In this document: one piece after another, positions 7,471 to 15,415 of the stretch
Numbering within the stretch: the stretch's first letter is position 1
How the letters are laid out: every line of letters starts with the position of its first letter
From: an uncultured Bacilli bacterium
GTDB lineage: Bacteria > Bacillota_I > Bacilli_A > RF39 > UBA660
Reading direction: 5' to 3'
DNA length: 15,474 nucleotides
Assembly (NCBI GenBank): GCA_947630205.1
Contig: CANRGW010000015.1
Span: 1 to 15,474, forward strand
Notes under the pieces: model-generated
The model's database searches: none
What the model was told of the DNA's origin: nothing
The model's input: the letters and a program-made list of their open reading frames with translations, nothing else
Made by a program: the position numbers and the translations under genes

Positions 7471-7537
7471 AAATAAACTTGTTGATTGGCTTACTTATTT
7501 AGAAAATTATTTAAAAATTATAGATAAAGAAAATTAA
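7469..7537 (+). pseudogene. Frame-displaced C-terminal tail of the HD protein
   Basis: Immediately after the poly-T tract the +1 frame continues for 22 codons (ENKLVDWLTYLENYL and a short charged tail) to TAA at 7535-7537. It fills the otherwise empty gap before the terminator and reads like a natural C-terminal helix. A one-base change in the seven-T run explains it. Confidence 0.6.
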
Positions 7538-7551
7538 TGCGAAATAAAAAT

Positions 7552-7577
7552 AGGTACTTGTCAAGAGTATCTTTTTT
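7552..7577 (+). terminator. Intrinsic terminator of the U32-HD operon
   Basis: The stem AGGTACT (7552-7558) and AGTATCT (7566-7572) has one G-U pair, a short loop containing TGTCA, and a T-run at 7572-7577. It closes the upstream operon. Its loop contains most of the -35 box of the next promoter, so terminator and promoter share sequence. Confidence 0.6.
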
Positions 7578-7587
7578 ATGATATAAT
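7558..7587 (+). promoter_or_regulatory. typA promoter
   Basis: A -35 TTGTCA (7558-7563), an 18-nt spacer and a perfect TATAAT (7582-7587) with an extended TGA element (7579-7581) give a strong promoter. Transcription would begin near 7594, leaving a short leader of about 23 nt. Confidence 0.75.
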
Positions 7588-7616
7588 TATTCAGTTTGTT
7601 AAAGGGAAGTGGAATA

Positions 7617-9419
7617 ATGAAAGATATTAGAAATATTGCAATAATTGCTCATGTTGACCACGGGAAAACTACTTTAGTTGATAAATTACTAGTAGCAAGT
7701 GGAACATTTAGAGAAAATGAAGAAATTTCATCAATGGATTCTAATGATTTAGAAAAAGAAAGAGGAATTACAATTTTAGCCAAGACAACGGCTCTTAATT
7801 ATAAAGGGGTACGAATTAATATTTTAGATACACCAGGACATGCTGATTTTTCAGGTGAAGTTGAACGTATTATGAATATGGTTGATGGTGTTTTATTAGT
7901 CGTAGATGCCTATGAAGGTACAATGCCTCAGACAAGATTTGTTTTAAAAAAGGCTTTAGAAGCTAAAGTAACACCTATCGTTGTTGTAAATAAAATTGAT
8001 AAGCCATCAGCAAGACCAAAAGAAGTTGTTGATGAAGTTATGGATTTATTTATTGAACTAGGTGCTGATATAGACCAATTGGATTTTCCTGTTGTTTATA
8101 CAAGTGCAGTTATGGGAACTTCTAGTTTAGATCCAGATGTTAGTACCCAAAAGGAAACAATGGAGCCTGTTTTAGATACAATTATTAAGTATATTAAAGC
8201 ACCTGTTGGTTCAAAAGATGGTAGTTTGCAATTTCAACCAGCCTTATTAGATTATAATGATTTTGTTGGACGTATTGGGATAGGTGTTATTAAAAGAGGA
8301 CATGTTAAAGTTGGGGAAAACGTTAGTTGTGTTCGGTTAGATGGAACGAAAAAACAATTCCGTATTCAAAAGATGTTTGGTTATTTAGGACTTAAAAGAA
8401 TTGAAATAGAAACAGCCAGTGCTGGAGATATTATTGCGATTGCTGGACTTCCTGATATAAATGTTGGAGAAACAATTTGTAATCCAGGTCAAGAAGAAGC
8501 CTTACCACTTTTAAGAATTGATGAACCTACTTTGGAAATGACTTTTGGTGTAAATACCTCACCTTTTGCGGGAAGAGAAGGTAAGTTATTAACCGTTAGA
8601 AAGATTGAAGAACGTTTAAAGAAAGAAACCGAACGGGACGTTAGTTTAAAAGTAAGTCCTTATGACCAAGAAAGTTTTCTTGTTAAAGGAAGAGGAGAAT
8701 TACATTTATCAATTTTAATTGAAAATATGCGAAGAGAAGGTTTTGAATTACAAGTATCTAAACCTCAAGTTATTATTAAAGAAATTGATGGAGTTAAATG
8801 TGAACCATTTGAAGAATTACAAATCGATGTTAATAATGATTATGTAGGTGCTGTAATTGAGTCACTTGGTAATAGATTTGCGAGTCTTCTTAATATGCAA
8901 AATTTAGGAGAAACAACAAGACTTAATTATATAATTCCATCACGAGGATTAATAGGTTTTATGACAGAGTTTATGACTATTACTAAAGGTTATGGTATTA
9001 TGAACCATACTTTTAAAGAATATAAAGAAATGGTTCATAATAACGTCGGTGAACGTAAATTAGGAGTTTTAGTATCAATGGAAAATGGAAAAGCAACAGC
9101 CTATTCTCTTGGTGGCCTAGAAGAAAGAGGTACGATGTTTATAGAACCTGGTGATGAAGTATATGAGGGAATGATTGTTGGAGAACATAATCACGATAAC
9201 GATATAGCCGTTAATGTTGTTAAGGGTAAAAATTTAACAAATACAAGAGCTGCCGGAAGTGATCATACTGTTGTTTTAAAAAGACCAAGAGTTATGTCTT
9301 TAGAAATTGCTCTTGACTATATAAATAATGATGAATTAGTCGAAGTAACTCCACGTGGTTTCCGTTTAAGAAAAAAGATACTTAATGCTGAATTAAGAAA
9401 AAAAGCCCTTAATAAATAA
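7617..9419 (+). CDS. typA: GTPase TypA/BipA
   Basis: This is the ribosome-associated translational GTPase TypA (BipA), which helps 50S assembly and stress or low-temperature growth in species studied. It is 600 residues, the normal family length. G-motifs are AHVDHGKT (11-18), DTPGH (71-75), NKID (125-128) and TSA. EF-G-like domains follow, and the BipA-specific C-terminal region includes RAAGSDHTVVLKRPR and ends in a basic tail. I chose the ATG at 7617, giving MKDIRNIAII as in other TypA proteins, rather than an in-frame TTG at 7596 that lies almost on the predicted transcription start. The ribosome binding site is AAAGGGAAG. It is monocistronic, with its own promoter and a strong terminator directly downstream. 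No key residue is missing. Confidence 0.97.
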   Translation: MKDIRNIAIIAHVDHGKTTLVDKLLVASGTFRENEEISSMDSNDLEKERGITILAKTTALNYKGVRINILDTPGHADFSGEVERIMNMVDGVLLVVDAYEGTMPQTRFVLKKALEAKVTPIVVVNKIDKPSARPKEVVDEVMDLFIELGADIDQLDFPVVYTSAVMGTSSLDPDVSTQKETMEPVLDTIIKYIKAPVGSKDGSLQFQPALLDYNDFVGRIGIGVIKRGHVKVGENVSCVRLDGTKKQFRIQKMFGYLGLKRIEIETASAGDIIAIAGLPDINVGETICNPGQEEALPLLRIDEPTLEMTFGVNTSPFAGREGKLLTVRKIEERLKKETERDVSLKVSPYDQESFLVKGRGELHLSILIENMRREGFELQVSKPQVIIKEIDGVKCEPFEELQIDVNNDYVGAVIESLGNRFASLLNMQNLGETTRLNYIIPSRGLIGFMTEFMTITKGYGIMNHTFKEYKEMVHNNVGERKLGVLVSMENGKATAYSLGGLEERGTMFIEPGDEVYEGMIVGEHNHDNDIAVNVVKGKNLTNTRAAGSDHTVVLKRPRVMSLEIALDYINNDELVEVTPRGFRLRKKILNAELRKKALNK

Positions 9420-9433
9420 TTAAATATTAATTT

Positions 9434-9472
9434 TTAGCATTTACATTTTATTTTGTAAATGCTAATTTTTTT
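9434..9472 (+). terminator. Strong intrinsic terminator of typA
   Basis: A perfect 12-bp stem, TTAGCATTTACA (9434-9445) and TGTAAATGCTAA (9454-9465), has an 8-nt loop and is followed by seven T residues (9466-9472). It is the clearest terminator in the window. Confidence 0.93.
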
Positions 9473-9493
9473 AGAGCCATAATATATTATATG

Positions 9494-9502
9494 TGTTATA
9501 AT
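9494..9502 (+). promoter_or_regulatory. Extended -10 promoter of the LTA-synthase-like gene
   Basis: TGT followed by TATAAT (9497-9502) forms a perfect extended -10. The -35 region is poor. Transcription would start near 9509, with a leader of only about 14 nt carrying TTGGAG ahead of the ATG at 9523. Confidence 0.6.
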
Positions 9503-9522
9503 TATAATAGATTGGAGTATTT

Positions 9523-11499
9523 ATGAAAAAGTTAAAATCTTTAAAACATAAAATTATATTAAAATTAAAAAGTATTAAAATTAAACAAAATATAAAAAAA
9601 GTTTTAGATAAAATAATAAAATTATATAAAAATAGTTCGGTTTATTTATTTCTTTTCCTATCTTTATTTCTTTTAGATATTTCAACAAGAATTGCAACTA
9701 ATTCAATTGGTTTTGTATCTTATTATGAATTAGATGCTAATTTGTTTTCTTTATTATGGATTTTCTTAATTATTTTCTTAGTTAAGAATTTAAAGAAAGT
9801 TTATGGAAAAGTTATTTATAGTGTTTTTTATCTTTTCTCTTTTATTATGTTTTTAGTTCATAATATATATTATTTATATTTTAAAATATTTTTTGATTTT
9901 TCTCTTTTAACAGCCGTAAGTGAGGGAAGTGCATATTTTCTTGATGCTTTAAAGGATATCAAGCCATGGATGTATATAGTTATTTTCTTTAGTTTGATTT
10001 CAATGATTTTAACATTAAAGAAGTTTCCTCATAATGAAAAAACGAATTTTCGAAATACCGTTATTACCATCGTTTTATTTTTATCAATTCATACAATTTT
10101 ACCAATTACTTTTGGAAAAGCCACAACGCAATTAGAATGGAATGCTTGGGGTAATAAACGAAATGTTTATAATTCCTTTAATGATAATAATAAAAGTATG
10201 CAATTAGTAGGTTTATTTGAATATAATGTTCGGAATATTTATGTTAATTTCTTAAGACATGAAGATAGTTCAGATACGGAAAGTTTATTGTTTTTAGAAA
10301 ATATTTTTAATACCGAAGTAGAAGACCATATTAATAGTTATACAGGTTTATTTGAAGGGAAAAATTTAATTTTATTACAATTAGAAAGTATTGATAATTT
10401 TTTAACAACCGAAGAAATTATGCCTAATTTAAGTAGTTTACGCAAAAATAGTATTAATTTTTTAGATCATTATTCCTTTGTTAATGGAGGAGGTTCTACT
10501 TTCAATTCAGAGTTTATGGTTAATACAGGTTATGCAACTCCTTATACCTATAATCGTAATGCGTATACTTTTAGTAAAAATAATTTTGATTATTCACTTC
10601 CAAATATCTTTAAAAGTGTTGGTTATACAGTTAATGCATTTCATATGAATTCAAGTGAATATTATTCAAGAGGCGTTAATTATAAGAACTTTGGTTATAA
10701 TTCCTATAATGGTTTAAAAGATTTAGGTGTTTATGAAAATAGTGAATATGAACTAGATAGAGAATTAATTTTAAATGAAACTTTTAATGCTAAAATTTTT
10801 AATGTTGAAAATCCTAATACCGAAAATTTTGTTTCTTATATTATTACTTATTCAGCCCATAAACCATTTACAAAAGAAAGAGGAGTTTGTAGAAAATTAT
10901 TAAGTGATGAAGAAATAGATGATCCTAATTATAATCCAACCGAACTTGATTGTTTAAAAATTCAGGCTAAAGAAACAGATGATATGATTGGGTTATTGAT
11001 TGAGAATTTAAAAGAAAAAGGTTTATATGATAATACAGTTATTGCGGTTTTTGCTGATCATTATACTTATACTTTAACAGATACATCTATTTTTGAAACC
11101 TTTGGTAAAGATACAGAAACTAATTTAATTAATAAAACGGATTTCTTTATTTGGAGTAGTGATATTTCCTATAAAGAAGTAACAAAAGTTACTAGTCAAT
11201 TAAATATTTTACCAACCCTTTTAAATTTATTTAATTTATACGATCATCCTAATTATTATGTTGGAAGTGATGCTTTAGATGATAATTATTCTGGATATGT
11301 ATTCTTTAATGATTATTCTTGGTATGATGGCAAACGTTATGTAAATCATAATGGAGAAGTAGTTAAAGGTTTAAGAGCAACAGAAGACTATATTAATTTA
11401 ATGAGTGAAAGAATAAATGAACTTATTAGAAAAAATGATGAAGTTTTAAAAAATAATTATTTTAAAGTTTTAAAAAATAATAAAAATTCTAATACTTAA
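9523..11499 (+). CDS. ltaS: LTA-synthase-like membrane phosphoglycerol transferase (sulfatase fold)
   Basis: This is a polytopic enzyme of the alkaline phosphatase/sulfatase superfamily resembling LtaS, which polymerises glycerol phosphate from phosphatidylglycerol on the outer membrane face. It has 658 residues. A very basic N-terminus (1-38) is followed by five membrane segments at about 40-60, 72-90, 97-120, 148-165 and 178-195, then the extracellular domain. Metal and catalytic residues align with LtaS: E288 (LLQLESID), nucleophile T326 (GGGSTFNSEF) and D512-H513 (FADHY), with FHMN and YSAHKPF blocks between. The LtaS FWNR block is YYSRG here, so the Trp is absent while the Arg is kept. 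Related enzymes make other phosphoglycerol polymers or decorate glycans, so the product is uncertain. It has its own promoter, no evident terminator, and lies 50 nt before the pilus-type genes. Confidence 0.87.
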   Translation: MKKLKSLKHKIILKLKSIKIKQNIKKVLDKIIKLYKNSSVYLFLFLSLFLLDISTRIATNSIGFVSYYELDANLFSLLWIFLIIFLVKNLKKVYGKVIYSVFYLFSFIMFLVHNIYYLYFKIFFDFSLLTAVSEGSAYFLDALKDIKPWMYIVIFFSLISMILTLKKFPHNEKTNFRNTVITIVLFLSIHTILPITFGKATTQLEWNAWGNKRNVYNSFNDNNKSMQLVGLFEYNVRNIYVNFLRHEDSSDTESLLFLENIFNTEVEDHINSYTGLFEGKNLILLQLESIDNFLTTEEIMPNLSSLRKNSINFLDHYSFVNGGGSTFNSEFMVNTGYATPYTYNRNAYTFSKNNFDYSLPNIFKSVGYTVNAFHMNSSEYYSRGVNYKNFGYNSYNGLKDLGVYENSEYELDRELILNETFNAKIFNVENPNTENFVSYIITYSAHKPFTKERGVCRKLLSDEEIDDPNYNPTELDCLKIQAKETDDMIGLLIENLKEKGLYDNTVIAVFADHYTYTLTDTSIFETFGKDTETNLINKTDFFIWSSDISYKEVTKVTSQLNILPTLLNLFNLYDHPNYYVGSDALDDNYSGYVFFNDYSWYDGKRYVNHNGEVVKGLRATEDYINLMSERINELIRKNDEVLKNNYFKVLKNNKNSNT

Positions 11500-11528
11500 T
11501 TGTCAAATAAAAAAACTTATGTTATGAT
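11500..11528 (+). promoter_or_regulatory. Promoter of the pilC-pilD operon
   Basis: A -35 TTGTCA (11500-11505), a 17-nt spacer and a -10 TATGAT (11523-11528) fit in the 50-nt gap. The start would be near 11535, followed by AGAGGGA as ribosome binding site 4-5 nt before the ATG at 11550. Confidence 0.7.
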
Positions 11529-11549
11529 TAAAAAGAATAGAGGGATAAG

Positions 11550-12944
11550 ATGATAACTAAGGATAATGTTTTAACTTATGCTTTAAAAGGTTTCATGGCT
11601 CTTATTTATACAATCTTTAGAAGACCTGATAAAATTCGAGGATTGTTTTATGAAGAAGATGTTTTTCAAGATGTTAAATTACAAACAACGAGACTTCAAG
11701 AAGCGAGTGATGCAGCCGATGCTATAGATAAGTTAACTTTTAAATATAAATATAAAAAGAAAAACGGAAGAGTAGCCGTTGGGACTTTTGATGCTTATAA
11801 TAAAGAACAGGCTCAAAGTTATTTAAAGGGTGAGGGGTACGATGTTGTTTCAATTGAACCTGTTCAAAAAAATATATTTAATTCTGATTTAATTATCACG
11901 TCTCCTATTAAATTAGGGGAGTTATCATTTTCCTTAACACAAGTTTCTACTTATTTAAAAGCCGGTATCCCTTTAATTGATGCTTATCGAATTTTGGCTA
12001 AACAAGCAAAGAAAAATATAACGAAAAAGATTTATGATACTATAGTTTATGATTTATTATCAGGTGAAAGTTTATCAGAAGCCTTAGCAAGACAACCAAA
12101 AGTTTTTCCTAAATTATTGACAAATATGATTAAATCGGCTGAATTAACCGGTGATTTACCAGTTATCTTAGATGATATGGCTGATTACTACCGGGCTATT
12201 GATAAAACGAAAAAAGAATTAAAAAGTGCTATGACTTATCCAACAATTGTTTTTATTATGGCAATTGCTGTTGTTGTCTTTATTTTAAATTATATTGTTC
12301 CTCAGTATGTTGATATGTTTACTGGTTGGAATGAAGAATTACCAGTTGTTACCCAAATGACAATTAATTTTAGTAATTTTGTTAGAACTAATTTAGTGCA
12401 AATGATAATTATACTTATTATTTTCTTATTATTCTATATTTTCTGGTACCGTAATGTTAAGTCATTTAGAACAATGATGCAATATATATATTTAAAAATT
12501 CCTGTTGTTAAGGATATTATTATGTATAGTGAAATATCAATGTTTGCTAAAACATTTGCCTCTCTTTTAAATCATGGAGTATTTATAACTGATAGTATGG
12601 ATGTTTTACTTAAAGTAAGTGATAATGAGGTTTATAAAAAAATTATTGCCAAAACGGTTAAAAATTTAAATCGTGGTGGTAAAATCTCAGAGGCTTTTAA
12701 AGATAGTCCTTATATACCTGTTGTTGCTTATGAAATGATTGTAACGGGAGAGTCAACAGGAAAACTCGGAACAATGATGGAAAAAGTTGCCGATTACTAT
12801 AGTGATTTATATCAAAATGCAACAAAACAGATTAAAAGTTTAGTTGAACCAGCTTTAATATTTGCCTTAACTGTTATTGTTGGTTTGATTATTATTTCAA
12901 TTATTGTTCCAATGTTTGATATGTATTCAATTATAGGTAGTTAG
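11550..12944 (+). CDS. pilC: Type IV pilus / type II secretion platform protein (PilC/PulF/ComGB family)
   Basis: This inner-membrane platform protein of type IV filament machines, on which the assembly ATPase acts, has 464 residues against about 400 for the usual family. The typical PilC start (FKYKYKKKNGRVAVGTF) appears only at about residue 68, so there is an extra N-terminal segment with a hydrophobic patch (about 9-22) and a charged helix (about 37-65). Two T2SSF domains follow (about 125-250 and 325-450), with conserved blocks such as LKAGIPLIDAYRIL and LLNHGVFITDSMDVLL. Three membrane segments lie at about 229-251, 283-300 and 433-457. It is separated by only 2 nt from the prepilin peptidase gene. 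No PilB/PilT ATPase or pilin gene is in the window, so whether this serves pili, competence or secretion is open. Confidence 0.92.
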   Translation: MITKDNVLTYALKGFMALIYTIFRRPDKIRGLFYEEDVFQDVKLQTTRLQEASDAADAIDKLTFKYKYKKKNGRVAVGTFDAYNKEQAQSYLKGEGYDVVSIEPVQKNIFNSDLIITSPIKLGELSFSLTQVSTYLKAGIPLIDAYRILAKQAKKNITKKIYDTIVYDLLSGESLSEALARQPKVFPKLLTNMIKSAELTGDLPVILDDMADYYRAIDKTKKELKSAMTYPTIVFIMAIAVVVFILNYIVPQYVDMFTGWNEELPVVTQMTINFSNFVRTNLVQMIIILIIFLLFYIFWYRNVKSFRTMMQYIYLKIPVVKDIIMYSEISMFAKTFASLLNHGVFITDSMDVLLKVSDNEVYKKIIAKTVKNLNRGGKISEAFKDSPYIPVVAYEMIVTGESTGKLGTMMEKVADYYSDLYQNATKQIKSLVEPALIFALTVIVGLIIISIIVPMFDMYSIIGS

Positions 12945-12946
12945 TT

Positions 12947-13720
12947 ATGGAAGTTATTTATTATGTCTCATTTTTCCTTTTTGGACTTTGCTTTGGTTCA
13001 TTTTATAATGTTGTTGGTATGCGAGTTCCTCTTGAAGAGTCAATTTCTAAACCACGTAGTCATTGTCCTTACTGTGGACATACTTTAAAATGGTATGAAT
13101 TAATTCCCTTAGTTTCATTTATTATTCAAAAAGGAAAATGTCGAAGTTGTAAACAAAAATTATCATATTTTTATCCTTTTACAGAGTTAGCAACGGCTAT
13201 ATTATTTACTGTAAGTTATTATTCTTTTGGTTTTTCTTATGAGTTAATTATTGCCTTAACTTTATCAAGTTTATTCATGGTAGTAGTAGTTTCTGATTTA
13301 ACTTATTTAATGATACCAGATAGATTTATTGTTATTCCTTTAATTATTATAGCAATTGTTAATTTCTTGATGAAAGGTTTTATAGGGGGCTTATTACAAA
13401 TAAGTTATGGTTTACTTAGTTTTACTTTAATGTATTTGATAATGCTTTTAGGAAATAAGTTATTTAAAAAAGAAAGTATGGGGGGGGCTGATATTAAATT
13501 AATGTTTGTTGCTGGCTTAGCACTAGATCCACTGCTTTCAATTGTTGTTATTTTTCTTGCGAGTGTTATTGCCTTACCCGTTTCTTTCTTTTTATTAATA
13601 AAGAATAAAGAACATGTTATACCTTTTGGTCCTTTTATAACTTTAGGTATATTAATAGTTTTCTTTACTAAATTAAATATTCGGGAAATATTTGAAAGAG
13701 TTTTGGTTTTATTTTCTTAA
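12947..13720 (+). CDS. pilD: Prepilin peptidase (PilD/ComC, A24A family)
   Basis: This membrane aspartyl protease cleaves, and in many species N-methylates, type IV prepilin-like leaders; it has 257 residues. The N-terminal helix with the GSFYNV block is followed by the cytoplasmic zinc-binding loop with C40, C43, C65 and C68 (HCPYC and CRSC). The catalytic aspartates are D117 (VVVSDLTY, with IPD ending at D125) and D182 in GGADIK, where the family normally has GxGD. Several membrane helices fill the rest. It starts 2 nt after pilC's stop and is surely translated with it. The codons for M-G-G-A before D182 contain eight consecutive G (13480-13487), striking in so A/T-rich a gene. The frame is intact as given. 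Methyltransferase activity is presumed from the intact Cys-bearing loop. Confidence 0.94.
   Translation: MEVIYYVSFFLFGLCFGSFYNVVGMRVPLEESISKPRSHCPYCGHTLKWYELIPLVSFIIQKGKCRSCKQKLSYFYPFTELATAILFTVSYYSFGFSYELIIALTLSSLFMVVVVSDLTYLMIPDRFIVIPLIIIAIVNFLMKGFIGGLLQISYGLLSFTLMYLIMLLGNKLFKKESMGGADIKLMFVAGLALDPLLSIVVIFLASVIALPVSFFLLIKNKEHVIPFGPFITLGILIVFFTKLNIREIFERVLVLFS
13480..13487 (+). repeat. Eight-G homopolymer within pilD
   Basis: Eight consecutive G residues span the Met-Gly-Gly-Ala codons immediately before the catalytic Asp codon (D182). Elsewhere this sequence avoids G-runs and Gly is usually GGT or GGA. Homopolymeric G tracts of this length are classic slippage sites; a gain or loss of one G would destroy the peptidase at its active site. 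Confidence 0.85.
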
Positions 13721-13737
13721 AAATTTGCATTAATTTA

Positions 13738-13766
13738 TTGATAAAAATTCTTATCTATATTATAAT
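13738..13766 (+). promoter_or_regulatory. Strong sigma-A promoter of the surface-protein gene
   Basis: A -35 TTGATA (13738-13743), exactly 17 nt, and a perfect TATAAT (13761-13766) give a near-consensus promoter in the 78-nt gap after pilD. Transcription would start near 13773, and AAAGGAGA precedes the ATG at 13799. The surface gene is thus transcribed independently of pilC-pilD, at least in part. Confidence 0.8.
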
Positions 13767-13798
13767 AATATATAGGGTAGATATTAAAGGAGAGTTAT

Positions 13799-15322
13799 AT
13801 GGGAAAAAGAAATATCTTAATTGCTTTGATATCATTGAGTGTAATACTATTAATAGGTACAAGTTATGCTCTTTTAAGAAGTGTTCAAGTAGGAGAAAAT
13901 CCTTATGTCATCGAACTTGGTAATTTAGAAGTAAAATTTGCTTCTAATCAAACAGAGAACTTAGTTATAAAAAATGCACTTCCAATGAGTCTTGAAGATG
14001 CTATGAAAGAAGAAGATACTTTATCTTTTGTTGTAAGCAATACAGGTTCAATTGAAGCAAGATATAATTTATATATTAAAGAAACAAATGGTAATTCTAT
14101 TTTAAAAAATGTTTTAAGATTTGCTGTTAAGAAAAATGAAGCCGATTTCGGTGAAGCAAAGATTTTGGCTGATAATAAATATATTGATTATAAAGCCTTA
14201 ATAGGAAGTGGCGAAAGTATTAATTATCGTTTGAAAATGTGGGTAGATGAAAAAGCCGATGCTACTTATATGAACCAAACTTTTTCTGGAAAAGTAGAAA
14301 TTGAAAGTATTCAAAGTGAGGGCTATGATGACCGTGATGATGTTTTAAATTCTGAGAATGTAAAAATAATTGATAGATTAAAAGCCAAAGCCTATAATGA
14401 AAAAGAAATGATTGCTATTAATAAAGATGGCAATAAATGTGAAAGTTTAGAAAATTGTGATGTTAGAGAATATCGTTTTAGTGGTAAAGATGTCAACAAT
14501 TATATTTATTTAAAAGATAATAAGAGTTCAAATGAATTATGGAGAATAATTGGAATATTTACAGATGATGATACTAATGAAGAATATCTAAAAATAGTTC
14601 GGGCTGAAAGTTTACCTTTAAATTATTTAAGTGATAACTATAAAGTAAATGGTAATACCTATTCTTTAAAAAATTCTGAAAATAATTTAGTATATTGGAA
14701 TAAATTAACGGGAACTAATACAGATATTAATGATTTTTCAGAGTCAGGTTTAAAGTATTTCTTGAATAATGCAAATGATGATGATAATACGGCTGGTTAT
14801 TTAAACTATTTAGCAATTGCTACTAAATCTAGTTTAAAAGAAGATGTTAAATATTCTTTAGGAAGTGTTAATTATAATGAAAATACTACGAAAGAAGCCT
14901 TTACAAATGAACATGATATTAATGGGTGTATAGATAATGTTGGAGGTTCTACTTTAACGGCTACTTGTCAAATTTGGAATAAAAACAAGGCATCCTTTAA
15001 AGGAACTGTTAGTTTAATGTCTCCAAGTGATTATGGTTATGCTGCTGATAGTAGTTATTGGGATACTAAAACTTTAAGTGATTATGCTTTAGAAGAAGTA
15101 AAAAACAGTAATTGGATGGCTGATATTAATAATATTTGGCTTTTAAATGCTGCAACAACTAATCAAAATGAAGTAGTATCTTTAAATGAAGAAGGTAATT
15201 TAAGTAATGCTAATGTATATGATAATACTTTAGGTGTTCGTCCTGTTCTTTCTTTAAAATATTTAACTAATTTAATAGATGGTGACGGAACAAGGGAAAA
15301 TCCTTATATAATTTTTGAATAA
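13799..15322 (+). CDS. Exported surface protein: TasA/camelysin-like N-terminal part plus DUF6273-like C-terminal domain
   Basis: This is a 507-residue exported protein. Residues 1-26 form a signal peptide or anchor ending in GTSYA, of the kind seen in SipW-dependent substrates. Residues about 30-170 resemble TasA/CalY-like extracellular beta domains, including a FVVSNTGSIEARYNL block. A charged linker (about 172-200) leads to a domain with NELWRIIGIF (245-254), a LKIVRAESL block, VSLMSPSDYGYA, GVRPVLSLKY (479-488) and a terminal GDGTRENPY. This pattern I associate with DUF6273-type domains in surface proteins of uncultured gut Firmicutes. Two Cys pairs (KCESLENC; GC...TC) could form disulfides. 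There is no LPXTG sorting signal and no prepilin motif, so it is not an evident PilD substrate. No SipW-like peptidase is encoded here. It has its own promoter and terminator. The function is unknown; display, matrix formation or adhesion are guesses. Confidence 0.75.
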   Translation: MGKRNILIALISLSVILLIGTSYALLRSVQVGENPYVIELGNLEVKFASNQTENLVIKNALPMSLEDAMKEEDTLSFVVSNTGSIEARYNLYIKETNGNSILKNVLRFAVKKNEADFGEAKILADNKYIDYKALIGSGESINYRLKMWVDEKADATYMNQTFSGKVEIESIQSEGYDDRDDVLNSENVKIIDRLKAKAYNEKEMIAINKDGNKCESLENCDVREYRFSGKDVNNYIYLKDNKSSNELWRIIGIFTDDDTNEEYLKIVRAESLPLNYLSDNYKVNGNTYSLKNSENNLVYWNKLTGTNTDINDFSESGLKYFLNNANDDDNTAGYLNYLAIATKSSLKEDVKYSLGSVNYNENTTKEAFTNEHDINGCIDNVGGSTLTATCQIWNKNKASFKGTVSLMSPSDYGYAADSSYWDTKTLSDYALEEVKNSNWMADINNIWLLNAATTNQNEVVSLNEEGNLSNANVYDNTLGVRPVLSLKYLTNLIDGDGTRENPYIIFE

Positions 15323-15350
15323 AAGGTGCGTTTTAAAAACGTGTCTTTTT
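15321..15350 (+). terminator. Terminator of the surface-protein gene
   Basis: The stem AAAAGGTGCG (15321-15330) and CGTGTCTTTT (15340-15349) includes three adjacent G-U pairs, a 9-nt loop and a five-T end (15346-15350). It begins within the stop codon. Confidence 0.65.
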
Positions 15351-15370
15351 AATTAAGGTTATTGTTAAGG

Positions 15371-15399
15371 TTGAATAAGATTGTAATTTTAGGTATAAT
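15371..15399 (+). promoter_or_regulatory. Promoter of the gene at the right edge
   Basis: TTGAAT (15371-15376), a 17-nt spacer and a perfect TATAAT (15394-15399) precede a good AGGTGAT ribosome binding site and the ATG at 15416. Confidence 0.65.
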
Positions 15400-15415
15400 A
15401 TTAGTAGGTGATAAA

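Noticed and set aside
7455..7475. Programmed +1 frameshift in the HD gene (prfB-like)
   Set aside because: The stop context is TCT-TGA, not CTT-TGA, and no upstream Shine-Dalgarno stimulator is seen; a homopolymer indel is simpler.
7596..7616. Upstream TTG start for TypA
   Set aside because: It lies on the predicted transcription start; the conserved MKDIRN start at 7617 has the ribosome binding site.
13799..13885. Surface protein as a type IV pilin substrate of PilD
   Set aside because: The N-terminus lacks the Gly-Phe/Thr-Leu-x-Glu cleavage motif and reads as a conventional or SipW-type signal ending in SYA.
13738..13923. ORF of 61 codons overlapping the surface-protein start
   Set aside because: It begins within the -35 box of the promoter and overlaps the better supported gene in another frame.
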